Assembly (NCBI GenBank): GCA_002692965.1
Contig: NZNC01000019.1
Location: 153,066 to 217,065 of the forward strand
From: Haliea sp.
Lineage (GTDB): Bacteria; Pseudomonadota; Gammaproteobacteria; Pseudomonadales; Halieaceae
Length of the DNA: 64,000 bases
Direction: 5' to 3'
Below the pieces are notes generated by a model. It had not been told where the DNA came from, did not search any database, and worked only from the letters and a program-made list of their open reading frames with translations. Shown piece by piece: positions 1 through 10,365 of the stretch (positions are counted from its first letter, which is position 1; each line of letters starts with the position of its first letter). A program made the translations under genes and the position numbers.

Positions 1-1
1 C

Positions 2-514
2 GCCGGCCTCGACGACGTCAGCAGCGGGCGGGTGGTCATCGACGGAACCGAACTGAGCGCGCTGGACGAGGATGCCCGGGCGCTGTTCCGCGGCCAGCGG
101 GTCGGCTTCGTGTTCCAGTCCTTCCAGCTGCTGCCGGCACTGACGGCCCTGGAAAACGTCATGCTGCCACTCGAACTGCAGGGGCAGCGACAGGCGCAAC
201 GGGATGCCAGGACCTTCCTCGAGCGGGTCGGCCTGGGGGAGCGCATGCACCACTACCCGCGCCAGCTTTCCGGCGGTGAGCAGCAGCGGGTGGCCATAGC
301 GCGGGCCTTTGCTGCACGCCCCGATATTCTCTTCGCCGATGAGCCCACCGGCAACCTGGACACCGCGACCGGTGCACGCGTGATCGAGCTGCTGTTCGAA
401 CTCAACCGGGAGGAGGCCACCACCCTGGTGCTGGTGACCCACGACCTGGGCCTGGCGGAGCGCTGCGAGACCTGCCTGCGCCTGGACAGTGGCCGCCTGG
501 TCGAGGAGGGCTGA
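2..514 (+). CDS. ybbA: ABC transporter ATP-binding protein, YbbA/LolD type (5' end outside the window)
   Basis: This is the ATPase half of a YbbA/LolD/MacB-type ABC system; these hydrolyse ATP to drive FtsX-type permeases in envelope processes. The reading frame is open from the first complete codon of the window, so the N-terminus and Walker A are missing. Visible in order are the Q-loop ([13 protein letters not shown]), the ABC signature ([14 protein letters not shown]), Walker B (ILFADEP), the D-loop (GNLD) and the switch histidine (VTHD). The last codons are complete. The gene stops 3-9 bp before a large FtsX-type permease, as in the ybbA-ybbP pair of Escherichia coli. The substrate is unknown. 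LolD is the main alternative name, but the 824-residue partner favours YbbA. Confidence 0.85.
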   Translation, partial: AGLDDVSSGRVVIDGTELSALDEDARALFRGQRVGFVFQSFQLLPALTALENVMLPLELQGQRQAQRDARTFLERVGLGERMHHYPRQLSGGEQQRVAIARAFAARPDILFADEPTGNLDTATGARVIELLFELNREEATTLVLVTHDLGLAERCETCLRLDSGRLVEEG

Positions 515-517
515 GGG

Positions 518-2992
518 GTGTCGATGACGGCGAGCCGGATGCTGGTCCGGGACTGGCGCGGCGGTGAGCTGGGGATCCTGATGGCGGCGCTGGTACTGGC
601 GGTGGCCCTGGTCTCGGGCATCAGCGCCTTCACTGCACGGCTGCAGGGTGCGCTGGAGCAGGAGAGCCATCGTTTCCTCGCTGCGGACAGGGTGGTGCGC
701 AGCGCCGAGGCATTGCCGGAATCCTGGCTGGAGGAAGCCGCCGGGCGCGGGCTCGCCGTGGCCCAGACCCTGAGTTTCCCTTCCATGGTCTATGTCGGTG
801 AGGAGGGCATGGTGCTGGCTTCGGTCAAGGCCGTGAGTGCGGCCTACCCCCTGCGCGGGGTGCTGCGCTACAGCGCAGAACCCTTTGGGGAGGTTCGCGA
901 AGCCGGTGCCGGCCCGGGCCGCGGCGAGGTCTGGCTGGACTCGCGCCTGTTTCCACTGCTCGGCGTGGCGATTGGTGACAGCGTCGCGGTGGGCGACGCC
1001 GAGTTCCGGGTGACTGCCGCCGCGCGCACCGAGCCCGATCAAAGCGCCTCGTTCCTGTCATTCGGGCCCCGGGTGCTGATGCACTACGCGGATCTCGCGG
1101 CAACCCGGGTGGTCCAGCCCGGCTCGCGGGTGGAGTACCGGCAGCTCTTCGCCGGGCCGGCGACCGTCCTGGATGCCTTCGTCGACTGGCTGGAGCCGCA
1201 GCTGGGGGATCGTCAGCGCCTGCTCAGTGTCGACAGCGCCCAGCCCCGCCTCGGCCGCGCGCTGGAGCGGGCGGAGCGCTTTCTGCTCCTCGCCGGCAGC
1301 CTCGGGGTCGTGCTGGCAGGCGTCGCCATTGCCCTGGCGGCGCGCCGCTTCAGCGAGCGACATACCGATTACGTGGCCATCATGAAAAGCCTGGGGGCCA
1401 CCGCCGGTGTTATCGGCTGGCTCTACGGGCGCAGTCTGCTGCTACTCGGTGGCGTTGCAACGGCTCTCGGTTGCGCCCTGGGTTGGGCGCTGCAGGCCGG
1501 CTTCTTCGCGCTGTTTGCCGATCAGCTCCCGGTGCAGCCCGGACCCTCCGGCTGGCGACCCTACGGTATTGGCACCCTGACCGCCCTGGTCTGTCTGCTC
1601 AGCTTCGCCTGGCCGCCCCTGCGTCGCTTGAGCCAGGCGAGTCCCCTGCGGGTGCTGCGCCGGGACATGCCCCTGGAGCAGCGGCGCAGCCTGCGTGACT
1701 ATGCCGTTGGTCTGCTCGCGGTTACCGGTCTGATGTGGTGGTACAGCCGCGACCTGCTGCTTACGGGGGCCGTGCTCGCGGGCCTGGGAGTGACTGTCGG
1801 CCTGGGGCTGGTGCTCGCCCTGACGCTGCTGCGCGGCGGCCGCCTGGTGGGCATGAGTGCGGGCAGCATCTGGCGCCTGGCGCTGGCGGGCCTGCAGCGG
1901 CGGGGCGCCGCCAACGCCGTGCAGGTGGTGATCTTTGCCATGGCCATCATGCTGTTGCTGGTCCTGGTGCTGGTGCGCACCTCGCTGATCGACACCTGGC
2001 AGACGCAGCTGCCCGCGGACGCGCCGAACCACTTTCTGATCAACATTGCCCCGGAAGACGTGCAGGGTGTCGAGCAGGCCCTGCGGCGGGCGGAGATCGA
2101 CAGCGCACCGCTGTACCCGATGATCCGCGGGCGGGCGATGGCGGTCAACGGCAGCGAGTTGCCGCGGCGGGACGAGACAGAAGAGGGGCCGCGTCAGCGG
2201 GAGGCGAACCTGACCTGGTCGGAAGACCTGCCCGAGGGCAACCAGCTGCTGGCGGGAGAGTGGTGGCCCCCGGGGAGCGACAGCGCGGAGGTGTCGGTGG
2301 AGGAGGAGTTTGCCCAGCGCATGGGGCTGACCCTGGGGGATCGGGTCACCTTCCTGGTTGGCGCACGCAGCCTGGAAGCCACCGTGAGCAGCATTCGCGC
2401 AGTCGACTGGCAGAGTTTCAACCCCAACTTCTGGCTGGTTTTTCCGCCGCGTCTGTTGAATGACTTTCCGGCCACCTTCATGACCAGCTTTCACCTGGCG
2501 GCAGAAGACAAGTCCTTCCTCAATGGCTTCATCCGCGATTTTCCCACCGTCACGGTGATCGAGATGGATGTGGTGATCGACCAGGTGCGCGGGATTGTCG
2601 ACCAGGTTTCCGCCGCCGTGGAGCTGGTGCTGCTGGTGATTCTGGCGGCCGGCGCCCTGGTCCTGGTCGCTGGCGTCCAGGCCTCGGTGGACGCGCGCAT
2701 GCACGAGAGCGCGATTCTGCGGGCCCTGGGTGCTCCGCGGCGCCTGTTGCTGGGGGGCTTGCTGATCGAGTTTGCAGCCTTGGGCCTGTTCGCCGGACTG
2801 CTGGCGGTTGTCGGTGCCGAGCTCTCGGTGTTCATTCTGCAGGAGCAGGCGATGGATCTGCGCTACGCGCCGTCACCCTGGCTGTGGCCACTGGGGCTGT
2901 CCGCGGGTGTGCTATTGATCGGGGGTCTGGGTACCTGGAGTTGCCGGCGCGCTGTGTCCAGCCCGCCCTTGGCGGTGCTGCGGGAACTCTAG
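518..2992 (+). CDS. ybbP: FtsX-family ABC permease, YbbP-like
   Basis: This is a large inner-membrane permease (824 aa) of the FtsX/MacB superfamily, partner of the ATPase just upstream. It has an N-terminal membrane segment, a large periplasmic region, a block of hydrophobic segments around residues 255-480, a second periplasmic region, and a C-terminal four-helix FtsX block around residues 695-820. This duplicated FtsX layout is typical of YbbP. The start is either GTG at 518 or ATG at 524; I give the longer form. Spacing to the ATPase suggests translational coupling. YbbAP is suspected of moving lipids or hydrophobic molecules across the envelope, but the substrate is not established. The gene ends tail-to-tail with a TetR gene. 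A GC-rich 8-bp hairpin (3021-3041) without a U tract lies between them. Confidence 0.85.
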   Translation: MSMTASRMLVRDWRGGELGILMAALVLAVALVSGISAFTARLQGALEQESHRFLAADRVVRSAEALPESWLEEAAGRGLAVAQTLSFPSMVYVGEEGMVLASVKAVSAAYPLRGVLRYSAEPFGEVREAGAGPGRGEVWLDSRLFPLLGVAIGDSVAVGDAEFRVTAAARTEPDQSASFLSFGPRVLMHYADLAATRVVQPGSRVEYRQLFAGPATVLDAFVDWLEPQLGDRQRLLSVDSAQPRLGRALERAERFLLLAGSLGVVLAGVAIALAARRFSERHTDYVAIMKSLGATAGVIGWLYGRSLLLLGGVATALGCALGWALQAGFFALFADQLPVQPGPSGWRPYGIGTLTALVCLLSFAWPPLRRLSQASPLRVLRRDMPLEQRRSLRDYAVGLLAVTGLMWWYSRDLLLTGAVLAGLGVTVGLGLVLALTLLRGGRLVGMSAGSIWRLALAGLQRRGAANAVQVVIFAMAIMLLLVLVLVRTSLIDTWQTQLPADAPNHFLINIAPEDVQGVEQALRRAEIDSAPLYPMIRGRAMAVNGSELPRRDETEEGPRQREANLTWSEDLPEGNQLLAGEWWPPGSDSAEVSVEEEFAQRMGLTLGDRVTFLVGARSLEATVSSIRAVDWQSFNPNFWLVFPPRLLNDFPATFMTSFHLAAEDKSFLNGFIRDFPTVTVIEMDVVIDQVRGIVDQVSAAVELVLLVILAAGALVLVAGVQASVDARMHESAILRALGAPRRLLLGGLLIEFAALGLFAGLLAVVGAELSVFILQEQAMDLRYAPSPWLWPLGLSAGVLLIGGLGTWSCRRAVSSPPLAVLREL

Positions 2993-3047
2993 TGGGCTGT
3001 GCGGTGGTCCGCGGCGTCAGCTCGAGGCGCTCTGCCTCGGGCTGGCC

Positions 3048-3662
3048 TCAGGCGCTGATGCCCTTGAGGAAGGTCTGCACGCCCAGTTCCACCTGGCGTG
3101 CCAAATCAATGTGGCGCTGGAACAGATGCGGTGCGTCGACGCGCAGTGTTGCCAGGCCGTGGATGCCGGCCCAGGCGGCGTTGGTCAGGTAGGCCAGGTC
3201 CTGGTCGCGGAACTCGCCCGCGGTGATGCCCTGGCGCAGAATGGCCTGCACCTGGTGAAAGGTCGCGCGGCTGATTTCCCGCAACTCGGGGTGTTCCTCG
3301 ACCGGCTGTACCGCGGGCCCGAACATCAGCTTGAACATCTCCGGGTAGTCCGCGGCGCAGGCCACATAGCTGTGGGCCAGGGCACAGAGCTGTTCCCGCG
3401 GGCAATCGGGGGTGGTGTCCGCGGCTTCCTGAAGGCGCGCCATCAAACGCCGGTAGCCGCGGGTGGCGACCGCCGCCAGCAGCTCGCCCTTGTCCTCGAA
3501 ATGCCGGTAGGGAGCCGTCTGGGAAACGCCAATGTGGCGCGCCAGGGCGCGCAGACTGAGAGCGTCCGCCCCCAGCACTTCCAGCTGTTCCACCGCGGTA
3601 TCCAGCAGCGCGGAGCGCAGGTTGCCGTGGTGGTAACTGCGTGTGGCCGGGGGCGAGGTCAT
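3048..3662 (-). CDS. TetR-family transcriptional regulator with WHG-type C-terminal domain
   Basis: This is a 204-residue DNA-binding regulator. Residues about 10-65 form the TetR helix-turn-helix ([20 protein letters not shown]). The C-terminal half carries a W..HGLA element ([12 protein letters not shown]), the hallmark of the WHG ligand-binding domain. The gene starts 2 bp after the malate dehydrogenase stop on the same strand, so the two are probably co-transcribed and translationally coupled. The ligand and targets cannot be read from the sequence. The sister family includes regulators of fatty-acid metabolism and of efflux. No palindrome that I can confidently call an operator lies next to it. 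Confidence 0.85.
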   Translation of the reverse strand: MTSPPATRSYHHGNLRSALLDTAVEQLEVLGADALSLRALARHIGVSQTAPYRHFEDKGELLAAVATRGYRRLMARLQEAADTTPDCPREQLCALAHSYVACAADYPEMFKLMFGPAVQPVEEHPELREISRATFHQVQAILRQGITAGEFRDQDLAYLTNAAWAGIHGLATLRVDAPHLFQRHIDLARQVELGVQTFLKGISA

Positions 3663-3664
3663 GC

Positions 3665-4645
3665 TCAGGGCAGCAGGTGCTGAACGGCGTCGCGTTCTTC
3701 CGCCAGTTCCTGCTCGGTGGCAGTCATCTTCTGGCGGCTGAAGTCACCCACGTCCACGCCCTGGACAATTTCCCAGTCGCCGTTCTTGCAGCGGCAGGGG
3801 AAGGAGTAGATCAGGCCTTCGGCGATGTCGTAGGAGCCGTCGGAGTAGACGCCCATCGAGACCCAGTCGTCACCCTCGGTGCCCAGCGCCCAGGAGCGCA
3901 TGTGGTCGATCGCCGCGTTGGCGGCGGACGCCGCGGAGGAGGCACCGCGGGCCTTGATGATGGCCGCGCCGCGCTGCTGCACCGTGGGGATGAAATCGCC
4001 CTCGTACCAGTCCTGGTCGATCAGGGAGATGGCCTTCTGGCCGCTCACTTCGGCATTGAACAGGTCGGGGTACTGGGTCGCGGAGTGGTTGCCCCAGATG
4101 GTCATTTTCTTCACGTCGTTGACCGTCTTGCCGGTCTTCTGGGCAATCTGGGTCATGGCCCGGTTGTGGTCCAGGCGGGTCATGGCGGTGAAGTTGCGCG
4201 GGTCGATGTCCGGCGCGTTGCGCTGGGTGATCAGGGCGTTGGTGTTGGCCGGGTTGCCGACCACCAGCACCTTGATGTTGCGGCTGGCGTTGTCGTTGAT
4301 CGCCTTGCCCTGGACCGAGAAGATCGCGGCGTTGGCTTCCAGCAGGTCCTTGCGCTCCATGCCCGGGCCGCGCGGACGGGCGCCCACCAGCAGGGCGTAG
4401 TCGGCGTCCTTGAAAGCGACATTGGGGTCGTCGCTGCAGGTGATGCCGGCGAGCAGGGGGAAGGCGCAGTCATCCAGCTCCATGCGCACGCCCTCGAGAG
4501 CTTCCATGGCCGGGGTGATGTCCAGCAGCTGCAGGATGATCGGCTGGTCGTCGCCCAGCATGGCGCCGGAGGCGATGCGGAACAGCAGGGCGTAGCCGAT
4601 CTGGCCGGCGGCGCCGGTAACGGTCACTCGAACGGGAGATTTCAT
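3665..4645 (-). CDS. mdh: malate dehydrogenase (NAD-dependent)
   Basis: It oxidises malate to oxaloacetate with NAD in the TCA cycle. The open frame extends upstream, but the ATG at 4645 ([17 protein letters not shown]) gives 326 aa, the usual length for the LDH-like MDH of Pseudomonas and Burkholderia. The Rossmann motif [18 protein letters not shown] is at the N-terminus. NPANTNA and TRLDHNRA are the substrate-binding elements, and [12 protein letters not shown] holds the catalytic histidine. It is divergent from ttcA and followed by a tetR gene 2 bp downstream. It sits apart from the other TCA genes at 37-50 kb. Confidence 0.95.
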   Translation of the reverse strand: MKSPVRVTVTGAAGQIGYALLFRIASGAMLGDDQPIILQLLDITPAMEALEGVRMELDDCAFPLLAGITCSDDPNVAFKDADYALLVGARPRGPGMERKDLLEANAAIFSVQGKAINDNASRNIKVLVVGNPANTNALITQRNAPDIDPRNFTAMTRLDHNRAMTQIAQKTGKTVNDVKKMTIWGNHSATQYPDLFNAEVSGQKAISLIDQDWYEGDFIPTVQQRGAAIIKARGASSAASAANAAIDHMRSWALGTEGDDWVSMGVYSDGSYDIAEGLIYSFPCRCKNGDWEIVQGVDVGDFSRQKMTATEQELAEERDAVQHLLP

Positions 4646-4695
4646 GGACAGGGAATCCTCGCAACGTGGGGTGTGTGGGTGTTTCAGGGGCGCAC

Positions 4696-4724
4696 ATTGT
4701 GTGGGGAAACGGGTGAAAAAACAA
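4696..4724 (-). promoter_or_regulatory. candidate sigma70 promoter for mdh
   Basis: Read on the minus strand, TTGTTT (4719-4724) and CACAAT (4696-4701) are separated by 17 bp, about 50 bp upstream of the mdh ATG. The match is moderate. It would lie over the proposed ttcA start, so the two divergent transcripts would share this stretch. Confidence 0.35.
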
Positions 4725-5618
4725 GCGATTGGCGGTAAACTAGAGGGCTTTACAGCGACCGTGGACCGCAACATCGTGCGCGAACTTTCCCGCAAGGAAC
4801 GAACCGAGTTCAATAAGCTCCAGAAACGCCTGCGCCGCAACACGGGCAAGGCCATCGCCGATTACAACATGATCGAAGAGGGCGACCGGGTGATGGTGTG
4901 CCTGTCCGGGGGCAAGGACAGCTACGCCATGCTCGACGTGTTGATGAACCTGCGCCAGAGTGCGCCGGTGAATTTCGAGCTGGTGGCGGTGAACCTGGAC
5001 CAGAAGCAGCCGGGCTTTCCGGAGCACGTGCTGCCCGAGTACCTCGGCGAGCTGGACATCCCCTGGTACATTCTGGAAAAGGATACCTACAGCATCGTTC
5101 GCCAGGTAGTGCCCGAGGGCAAGACCACCTGCGGTATCTGTTCACGCCTGCGCCGGGGCAGTCTCTACGGCTTCGCCAGCGAGATCGGCGCCACCAAGAT
5201 CGCTCTCGGTCACCACCGGGACGACATCGTCGAGACCCTGTTCCTCAACATGTTCTTTGGCGGTACGCTCAAGGCGATGCCGCCCAAGCTGCTCTCCGAC
5301 GATGGCCGCAACGTGGTGATCCGTCCCCTGGCGTACTGCCGGGAATCCGACCTGGTGGCCTACGCCGACTACAAGGCCTTTCCGATCATCCCCTGCAACC
5401 TCTGCGGCTCCCAGGAGAACCTGCAGCGAGTGCAGATCAAGCAGATGCTCCACGACTGGGAGCGCCAGTACCCGGGGCGCACCGAGACCATCTTCCGCAG
5501 TATCTGCAACGTGGCGCCCTCCCAGCTGGGGGACACGGAGCTGTTCGATTTCCGCTCGCTGCGGGCCGAGGTGGATACCGATCTGCACCTGCCCGCCATC
5601 CGCGTCGTCAATCTCTAG
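4713..5618 (+). CDS. ttcA: tRNA 2-thiocytidine(32) biosynthesis protein TtcA
   Basis: TtcA is an ATP-dependent, iron-sulfur tRNA thiolase that makes 2-thiocytidine at position 32. The PP-loop (SGGKDS) is at about residues 65-70. The cluster cysteines lie in [12 protein letters not shown] and PCNLCGSQ. Long stretches such as [18 protein letters not shown] are near-identical to E. coli TtcA. The frame is open back to 4644. GTG 4713 has a GGGGA ribosome site about 7 bases upstream; GTG 4761 is an alternative that begins nearer the conserved region. The stop is immediately followed by the ccmA ATG with no gap, so ttcA heads the ccm operon. Confidence 0.93.
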   Translation: MKKQAIGGKLEGFTATVDRNIVRELSRKERTEFNKLQKRLRRNTGKAIADYNMIEEGDRVMVCLSGGKDSYAMLDVLMNLRQSAPVNFELVAVNLDQKQPGFPEHVLPEYLGELDIPWYILEKDTYSIVRQVVPEGKTTCGICSRLRRGSLYGFASEIGATKIALGHHRDDIVETLFLNMFFGGTLKAMPPKLLSDDGRNVVIRPLAYCRESDLVAYADYKAFPIIPCNLCGSQENLQRVQIKQMLHDWERQYPGRTETIFRSICNVAPSQLGDTELFDFRSLRAEVDTDLHLPAIRVVNL

Positions 5619-6227
5619 ATGGCGCCGGAGGGGCCTCTGCTGGAGGCCGAGGGCCTGGCCCTGGAGCGCGGAGGTCGCCAGTTGTTCCAGGGGCTGTCCC
5701 TGTCACTCGGGCGCGGGCAACTGGTGCAGGTCGAGGGCGCCAATGGCGCCGGCAAGACCAGCCTGCTGCGGATCCTGGCGGGGCTCTCCCGCTACGGCTT
5801 CGAGGGGCGGGTCGAGCGCCGCGCGCCGCTGCTCTACCTGGGGCATCACGGCGCCGTGAAGGCCCTGCTCACCCCGCGGGAAAATCTGGCCTGGCATATT
5901 AGCGGCGAGGCCGAGTGGTGCGACAGCGAGATCGAGGAGGCGCTCGCCGCGGTCGGGCTCTACGGTTACGAGGATGTGCCCAGCCACGCCCTCTCCGCGG
6001 GTCAGCACCGGCGGGTGAACCTGGCCCGTCTTTACCTCTCGCGGGCGCCGCTGTGGCTGCTGGACGAGCCCTTCACCGCCATCGACCGGGCCGGGGTCGC
6101 CGCTCTCGAGACGCGCCTGGCGGCCCACCTGGGGGAGGGCGGTGCCGTGCTGCTGACGTCCCACCAGCCGGTGCGGGTGGATCACCCCCTGCAGACCCTG
6201 AACCTGGATACCGGGGGGCTGTCATGA
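5619..6227 (+). CDS. ccmA: haem exporter ATP-binding subunit CcmA
   Basis: It is the cytosolic ATPase of the CcmABCD complex, which releases holo-CcmE during System I cytochrome c maturation. Of 202 aa, Walker A is GANGAGKT near residue 42, the degenerate signature is LSAGQHRRVNLARL, Walker B is LWLLDEP, and the switch histidine lies in TSHQPV. The compact single-domain form and short length match CcmA. It abuts ttcA and overlaps ccmB by 4 bases (ATGA). Confidence 0.95.
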   Translation: MAPEGPLLEAEGLALERGGRQLFQGLSLSLGRGQLVQVEGANGAGKTSLLRILAGLSRYGFEGRVERRAPLLYLGHHGAVKALLTPRENLAWHISGEAEWCDSEIEEALAAVGLYGYEDVPSHALSAGQHRRVNLARLYLSRAPLWLLDEPFTAIDRAGVAALETRLAAHLGEGGAVLLTSHQPVRVDHPLQTLNLDTGGLS

Positions 6228-6913
6228 GCCGCGTACCCGGCAGCGCCGCATTCTGCCTGCGGCTGCTGCGCCGGCAGCTGGTGCTCGGCCTGCGGCGCCC
6301 GGTAGAGATCGGCAACCCCCTGCTGTTCTTCGCCATCGTGGTGGCGCTGTTTCCCCTCGGCTTGGGTCCGGAGCCCGCGGCCCTGGCGGAGTTTGCGCCG
6401 GGCATCCTGTGGATCGTGGCGCTGCTGGCGGGTCTGCTGACGGCCGATACCGCTTTTCGAAGCGATTACGACGACGGCAGCCTGGAGCAGCTGCTGCTGG
6501 CGCCGCAGTCCCTGTATTTTGCCAGCCTGACCTATGTGGCCGCCCACTGGTTGCTCACCGGTGTGCTGTTGGCGCTGCTGTCGCCGGTGTTCGCGCTGAT
6601 GCTGGGTCTGCCGGTGGCCGCGATTCCGACGCTGGTGCTGAGTCTGCTGCTGGGCACCGGGGTGCTCAGCCTGGTGGGGGGGATCGGCGCGGCTCTGACC
6701 GTGGGCTTGCGCCGGGGGGGCATGTTGATCGGCCTGCTGATCCTGCCTTTTCAGATGCCGGTGCTGATTTTCGGCAGTGGCGCTGTGCAGGCCGCGGTCG
6801 ACGGTGTCCCGGCGGGGCCCTACCTGGCGCTGCTGGGTGCCATGCTGTGTCTCGCGGTGGCGCTGGCGCCGCTGGCGATCGCCGCCGGCCTGCGCATCAG
6901 CACGGACGCCTGA
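6224..6913 (+). CDS. ccmB: haem exporter membrane protein CcmB
   Basis: It is an integral inner-membrane subunit of the CcmABCD complex. The ATG overlapping the ccmA stop gives 229 aa, normal for CcmB. About six hydrophobic helices are visible. The loop motif FRSDYDDGSLEQLLLAP after the second helix is characteristic of the family. It contains two runs of seven G (near 6676 and 6714), which could attract sequencing errors, but the frame is intact. Confidence 0.95.
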   Translation: MSRVPGSAAFCLRLLRRQLVLGLRRPVEIGNPLLFFAIVVALFPLGLGPEPAALAEFAPGILWIVALLAGLLTADTAFRSDYDDGSLEQLLLAPQSLYFASLTYVAAHWLLTGVLLALLSPVFALMLGLPVAAIPTLVLSLLLGTGVLSLVGGIGAALTVGLRRGGMLIGLLILPFQMPVLIFGSGAVQAAVDGVPAGPYLALLGAMLCLAVALAPLAIAAGLRISTDA

Positions 6914-6943
6914 AGCCTGTCGAGAAAATCGTTCCGCTTTGGA

Positions 6944-6971
6944 TTGTCCGGGCCCCCGGGGTCTGTATAAT
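6944..6971 (+). promoter_or_regulatory. candidate internal promoter directly before ccmC
   Basis: TTGTCC (6944-6949) and a perfect TATAAT (6966-6971) are separated by 16 bp. The ccmC ATG starts only 10 bases after the hexamer, so a transcript would have a leader of roughly 3-5 bases. There is no purine-rich ribosome site before this ATG. The element lies in the only sizeable gap (68 bp) in the ccm operon. Confidence 0.5.
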
Positions 6972-6981
6972 TCGGCGCACC

Positions 6982-7719
6982 ATGTGGACTCTCTTTCACA
7001 AGTTCGGCTCCCCACCCTGGCTGTATCGTCTGTCCGGCAGCATATTGCGTTGGCTGCTCCCGCTGACACTGCTGGCCCTGGTGGCCGGTGCCGTCTGGGG
7101 CCTGCTGTTCACGCCACCGGATTTTCGCCAGGGCAACAGCTACCGCATCATCTACATCCATGTGCCCGCGGCTGTCGTGGCACTGGCGGGCTATTACGTG
7201 ATGGCCATTGCCGGTGCGATCTCCCTGATCTGGCGAATGAAGATGGCCGATGTCGCCATGCGCGCCACCGCGCCGGTGGGGGCCGCGCTGACCTTTGTCG
7301 CCCTGGTGACCGGGAGTATTTGGGGCAAGCCCACCTGGGGTACCTGGTGGGTGTGGGATGCGCGGATTACCTCCATGCTGATCCTGCTGTTCCTCTATCT
7401 GGGTGTGATTGCCCTCTACGAGGCCTACGAGAACAAGGCCCTGGCGGCCAAGGCCTGTGCCGTGCTCAGCCTGGTTGGCACGGTGAATATCCCCATTATC
7501 TACAAGTCGGTGGACTGGTGGTACAGCCTGCACCAGCCGGCCTCGATCAAATTTACCGGCGGCACCACCATTGATCCGAGCATGCTCTACCCGCTGCTGT
7601 GGATGATCGTGGCCTTTTACGCCCTGTTTACCTGCTGCCTGCTGCTCAACATGCGCGCCGAGATTCTCGAGCGCGAGTCGCGCACCGCCTGGGTGCGCCG
7701 CCTGGCCGCCGGGGAGTGA
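6982..7719 (+). CDS. ccmC: haem handling protein CcmC
   Basis: It is a six-helix inner-membrane protein of the haem-handling family that loads haem onto CcmE. The WWD signature [13 protein letters not shown] is present near the middle, flanked by conserved histidines (IYIHVPAA and SLHQPAS). The frame is open upstream through ccmB, but [19 protein letters not shown] is the expected N-terminus and gives 245 aa. The gene has no evident Shine-Dalgarno sequence and a perfect TATAAT stands just before it. Confidence 0.96.
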   Translation: MWTLFHKFGSPPWLYRLSGSILRWLLPLTLLALVAGAVWGLLFTPPDFRQGNSYRIIYIHVPAAVVALAGYYVMAIAGAISLIWRMKMADVAMRATAPVGAALTFVALVTGSIWGKPTWGTWWVWDARITSMLILLFLYLGVIALYEAYENKALAAKACAVLSLVGTVNIPIIYKSVDWWYSLHQPASIKFTGGTTIDPSMLYPLLWMIVAFYALFTCCLLLNMRAEILERESRTAWVRRLAAGE

Positions 7720-7727
7720 CACTGTCC

Positions 7728-7934
7728 ATGTATTTCGAGTCCCTGTCGGCGGCACTGACCATGGATGGCCACGGGGCCTTTGTCTGGTCCGCCTACGCCA
7801 TCACCGCGGTGGTGCTGGTGGGCATGCTGGTCGCCCCCTGGCGACGGCAGCGCAGAACCCTGCGGCAGTTGACGGGTCTATTGAAACGCGAGGCAGGGCA
7901 GCCGCCCCCCCGCGACAGGTCTCGGGAGGTCTGA
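7728..7934 (+). CDS. ccmD: haem exporter protein CcmD
   Basis: This is a small (68 aa) single-helix membrane protein that stabilises CcmC-CcmE in the haem exporter complex. It has the usual form: a short N-terminus with [13 protein letters not shown], one membrane helix ([14 protein letters not shown]), then a basic cytosolic tail. The ATG at 7728 is preferred; the frame is open further upstream inside ccmC. The stop codon overlaps the ccmE ATG by one base (TGATG). Confidence 0.9.
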   Translation: MYFESLSAALTMDGHGAFVWSAYAITAVVLVGMLVAPWRRQRRTLRQLTGLLKREAGQPPPRDRSREV

Positions 7935-8383
7935 TGCATCCGGTTCGTCGACAGCGCCTGTTTCTGGTGCTCTTTATTGTGCTGGTCTCCACCGTGGCGA
8001 TCAGCCTGGTGGCCTACGCCCTGCGCGGCAACATCAACCTGTTCTACCCGCCGGTGGAAGTGGCCCAGGGCAAGGCCCCGGTGGGTCAGAAAATCCGCGT
8101 CGGCGGCATGGTGGTGGAGGGCAGTGTCCAGCGCAGCGCCGACAGCCTGGAGGTGCGCTTCGAGGTCACCGATTACGAGGCCACGGTACCGGTGGTCTAT
8201 ACCGGGATCCTGCCGGACCTCTTCGACGAGGGTCAGGGGGCGGTAGCCGCGGGCAAACTGGACGAGCAGGGCGTCCTGCAGGCCAGTGAAGTCCTCGCCA
8301 AGCACGACGAGAACTACATGCCCCCGGAAGTGGCGGAGGCCCTGGAGGCGTCCAAGCAGCGGCGGATGGAGGCAGGACAATGA
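7934..8383 (+). CDS. ccmE: haem chaperone CcmE
   Basis: It is a periplasmic, membrane-anchored chaperone that carries haem covalently to CcmF. Of 149 aa, it has one N-terminal membrane anchor ([20 protein letters not shown]), a beta-barrel domain, and the haem-binding H124 and Y128 in [10 protein letters not shown]. This is the HxxxY type rather than the CxxxY variant. Its last four bases overlap the ccmF start (ATGA). Confidence 0.96.
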   Translation: MHPVRRQRLFLVLFIVLVSTVAISLVAYALRGNINLFYPPVEVAQGKAPVGQKIRVGGMVVEGSVQRSADSLEVRFEVTDYEATVPVVYTGILPDLFDEGQGAVAAGKLDEQGVLQASEVLAKHDENYMPPEVAEALEASKQRRMEAGQ

Positions 8384-10365
8384 TTCCCGAGTTCGGACAC
8401 TTCGCCCTGATCATCGCCCTGTGCCTGGCGGTGCTGCTGACCCTGGTGCCCCTCTGGGGTGCCTGGCGCCGCGACATCAATGCCATGGCCCTGGCACCGG
8501 GGCTGGCCATGGGCCTGCTGGTGTTCACCGGAATCAGTTTTGTCTGCCTGGCGGCGGCTTTCCTCCAGGACGATTTCTCCGTCGAGGTGGTGGCCAACAA
8601 CAGCAACAGCCTGCTGCCGGCCATGTACAAGTTTTCCGCGGTGTGGGGCAACCACGAGGGCTCCCTGCTGCTCTGGGTGCTGATTCTCGCCGGCTGGACC
8701 GCCGCGGTGGCGGTTTTCAGCCCCCAGCTGCCACTGCTGATGCTGTCGCGGGTGCTGTCCATGATGGGCTTCGTCGCGGTTGGCTTCCTGTCCTTTTCCC
8801 TGTTCACCTCCAACCCCTTTGCCCGCCTGCTTCCCGGCACGCCGGCTGACGGGCAGGATCTCAATCCCCTGTTGCAGGACCCCGGGCTGATCATTCATCC
8901 GCCCCTGTTGTACATGGGTTACGTGGGTTTTTCGGTGGCCTTTGCCTTTGCCATTGCCGCCCTCCTGGGCGGGCGCCTGGACGCCGCCTGGGCCCGCTGG
9001 TCCCGGCCCTGGACCAACGTTGCCTGGGCCTTCCTGACCCTCGGTATCATGCTCGGCAGCTGGTGGGCCTACTACGAGCTGGGCTGGGGCGGCTGGTGGT
9101 TCTGGGATCCGGTGGAGAACGCCTCCTTCATGCCCTGGCTGGCGGGTACGGCGCTGCTGCACTCGCTGGCGGTGACCGAGAAGCGCGGGCTGTTCAAGAG
9201 CTGGACCGTGCTGCTGGCGATTTTCACCTTCTCCCTCAGCCTGCTCGGAACCTTCCTGGTGCGCTCCGGCGTGCTGACCTCGGTGCACGCCTTCGCCACC
9301 GATCCCGCCCGTGGCCTGTTCATCCTGGTCTTCCTGGGGATTGTGGTGGGCGGCTCGCTGACGCTCTACGCCCTGCGCGCGCCGGCGGTGAGCAGCCGCG
9401 TCGGCTTTGGCTGGCTGTCCCGGGAGTCGCTGCTGCTGGTGAACAACGTGGTGTTTACCGTGGCCACCCTGACGGTGCTGTTCGGCACATTGTTCCCGCT
9501 GCTCATGGATGCGCTGGGGCAGGGCAAGTACTCCGTGGGCCCGCCGTACTTCAACGCGGTCTTCGTGCCCCTGATGGCCCTGCTGATGCCCTTCATGGGG
9601 GTCGGCCCGCTGTCGCGCTGGAAGCAGGACAGCGTCCGTCGCTGGCGCCGTGAACTGCTGGTGCCGGCGATTGCCACGCTGGCCTGTGGCGTGACCCTGC
9701 CGCTGTTGCACGGCGACTACAACATCTGGGCGGCTCTGGCCATCCTGCTCGCCGCCTGGCTGCTGTTGGCCCTGCTGCGGGATCTCTGGAACCGGGTGAA
9801 AAACGCCAGCTCCCCGGTCGCGGGGCTGCGGCGCCTGGCGCCGAGCTACTGGGGCATGCTGGTCGCCCACCTGGGCTTTGCTGCCGCCGTGCTGGGGGTC
9901 GTTCTGACCAGTCAGTTCGCCATCGAGCGGGACATCAAGATGAGCCCCGGCGACCGCGAGACCCTGGCCGGCTACGAATTCCGCTTTCTCGAAGTGGGTG
10001 GGGTGCGCGGACCCAACTACGTCGCCGACGAGGCGCGTTTTGCGGTCTACCGCGATGGTCGCGAGCTGGTGCGTCTGGCGCCCCAGAAGCGCCGCTATCT
10101 GGCCAGTGGCGACATCATGACCGAGGCGGCGATCGACGCCGGCTTCTTCCGCGATCTGTTTGTCGCCATGGGCGAGCCGGTGGGCGAGGAGGGGGCCTGG
10201 GCCATCCGCCTGCACTACAAGCCCTTTGTCCGCTGGATGTGGGCCGGGGCCGTGCTGATGGCTATCGGTGGTTTCCTCACGGTTGCCGACCGCCGCTACC
10301 GTCGCCAGCGCCGGGCCGCGCGCGAGCGCCTGCGGGAGGAGGCTGCCCATGGGGCCCAGGCTTAA
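8380..10365 (+). CDS. ccmF: cytochrome c haem lyase subunit CcmF
   Basis: It is a large polytopic membrane protein (661 aa) that ligates haem from CcmE to apocytochrome c with CcmH and CcmI. The WWD signature [19 protein letters not shown] lies around residue 235. There are many helices, a periplasmic domain after about residue 500 and a last helix near residue 620. The start overlaps ccmE, and its 3' end overlaps ccmG by 17 bases. Confidence 0.97.
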   Translation: MIPEFGHFALIIALCLAVLLTLVPLWGAWRRDINAMALAPGLAMGLLVFTGISFVCLAAAFLQDDFSVEVVANNSNSLLPAMYKFSAVWGNHEGSLLLWVLILAGWTAAVAVFSPQLPLLMLSRVLSMMGFVAVGFLSFSLFTSNPFARLLPGTPADGQDLNPLLQDPGLIIHPPLLYMGYVGFSVAFAFAIAALLGGRLDAAWARWSRPWTNVAWAFLTLGIMLGSWWAYYELGWGGWWFWDPVENASFMPWLAGTALLHSLAVTEKRGLFKSWTVLLAIFTFSLSLLGTFLVRSGVLTSVHAFATDPARGLFILVFLGIVVGGSLTLYALRAPAVSSRVGFGWLSRESLLLVNNVVFTVATLTVLFGTLFPLLMDALGQGKYSVGPPYFNAVFVPLMALLMPFMGVGPLSRWKQDSVRRWRRELLVPAIATLACGVTLPLLHGDYNIWAALAILLAAWLLLALLRDLWNRVKNASSPVAGLRRLAPSYWGMLVAHLGFAAAVLGVVLTSQFAIERDIKMSPGDRETLAGYEFRFLEVGGVRGPNYVADEARFAVYRDGRELVRLAPQKRRYLASGDIMTEAAIDAGFFRDLFVAMGEPVGEEGAWAIRLHYKPFVRWMWAGAVLMAIGGFLTVADRRYRRQRRAARERLREEAAHGAQA

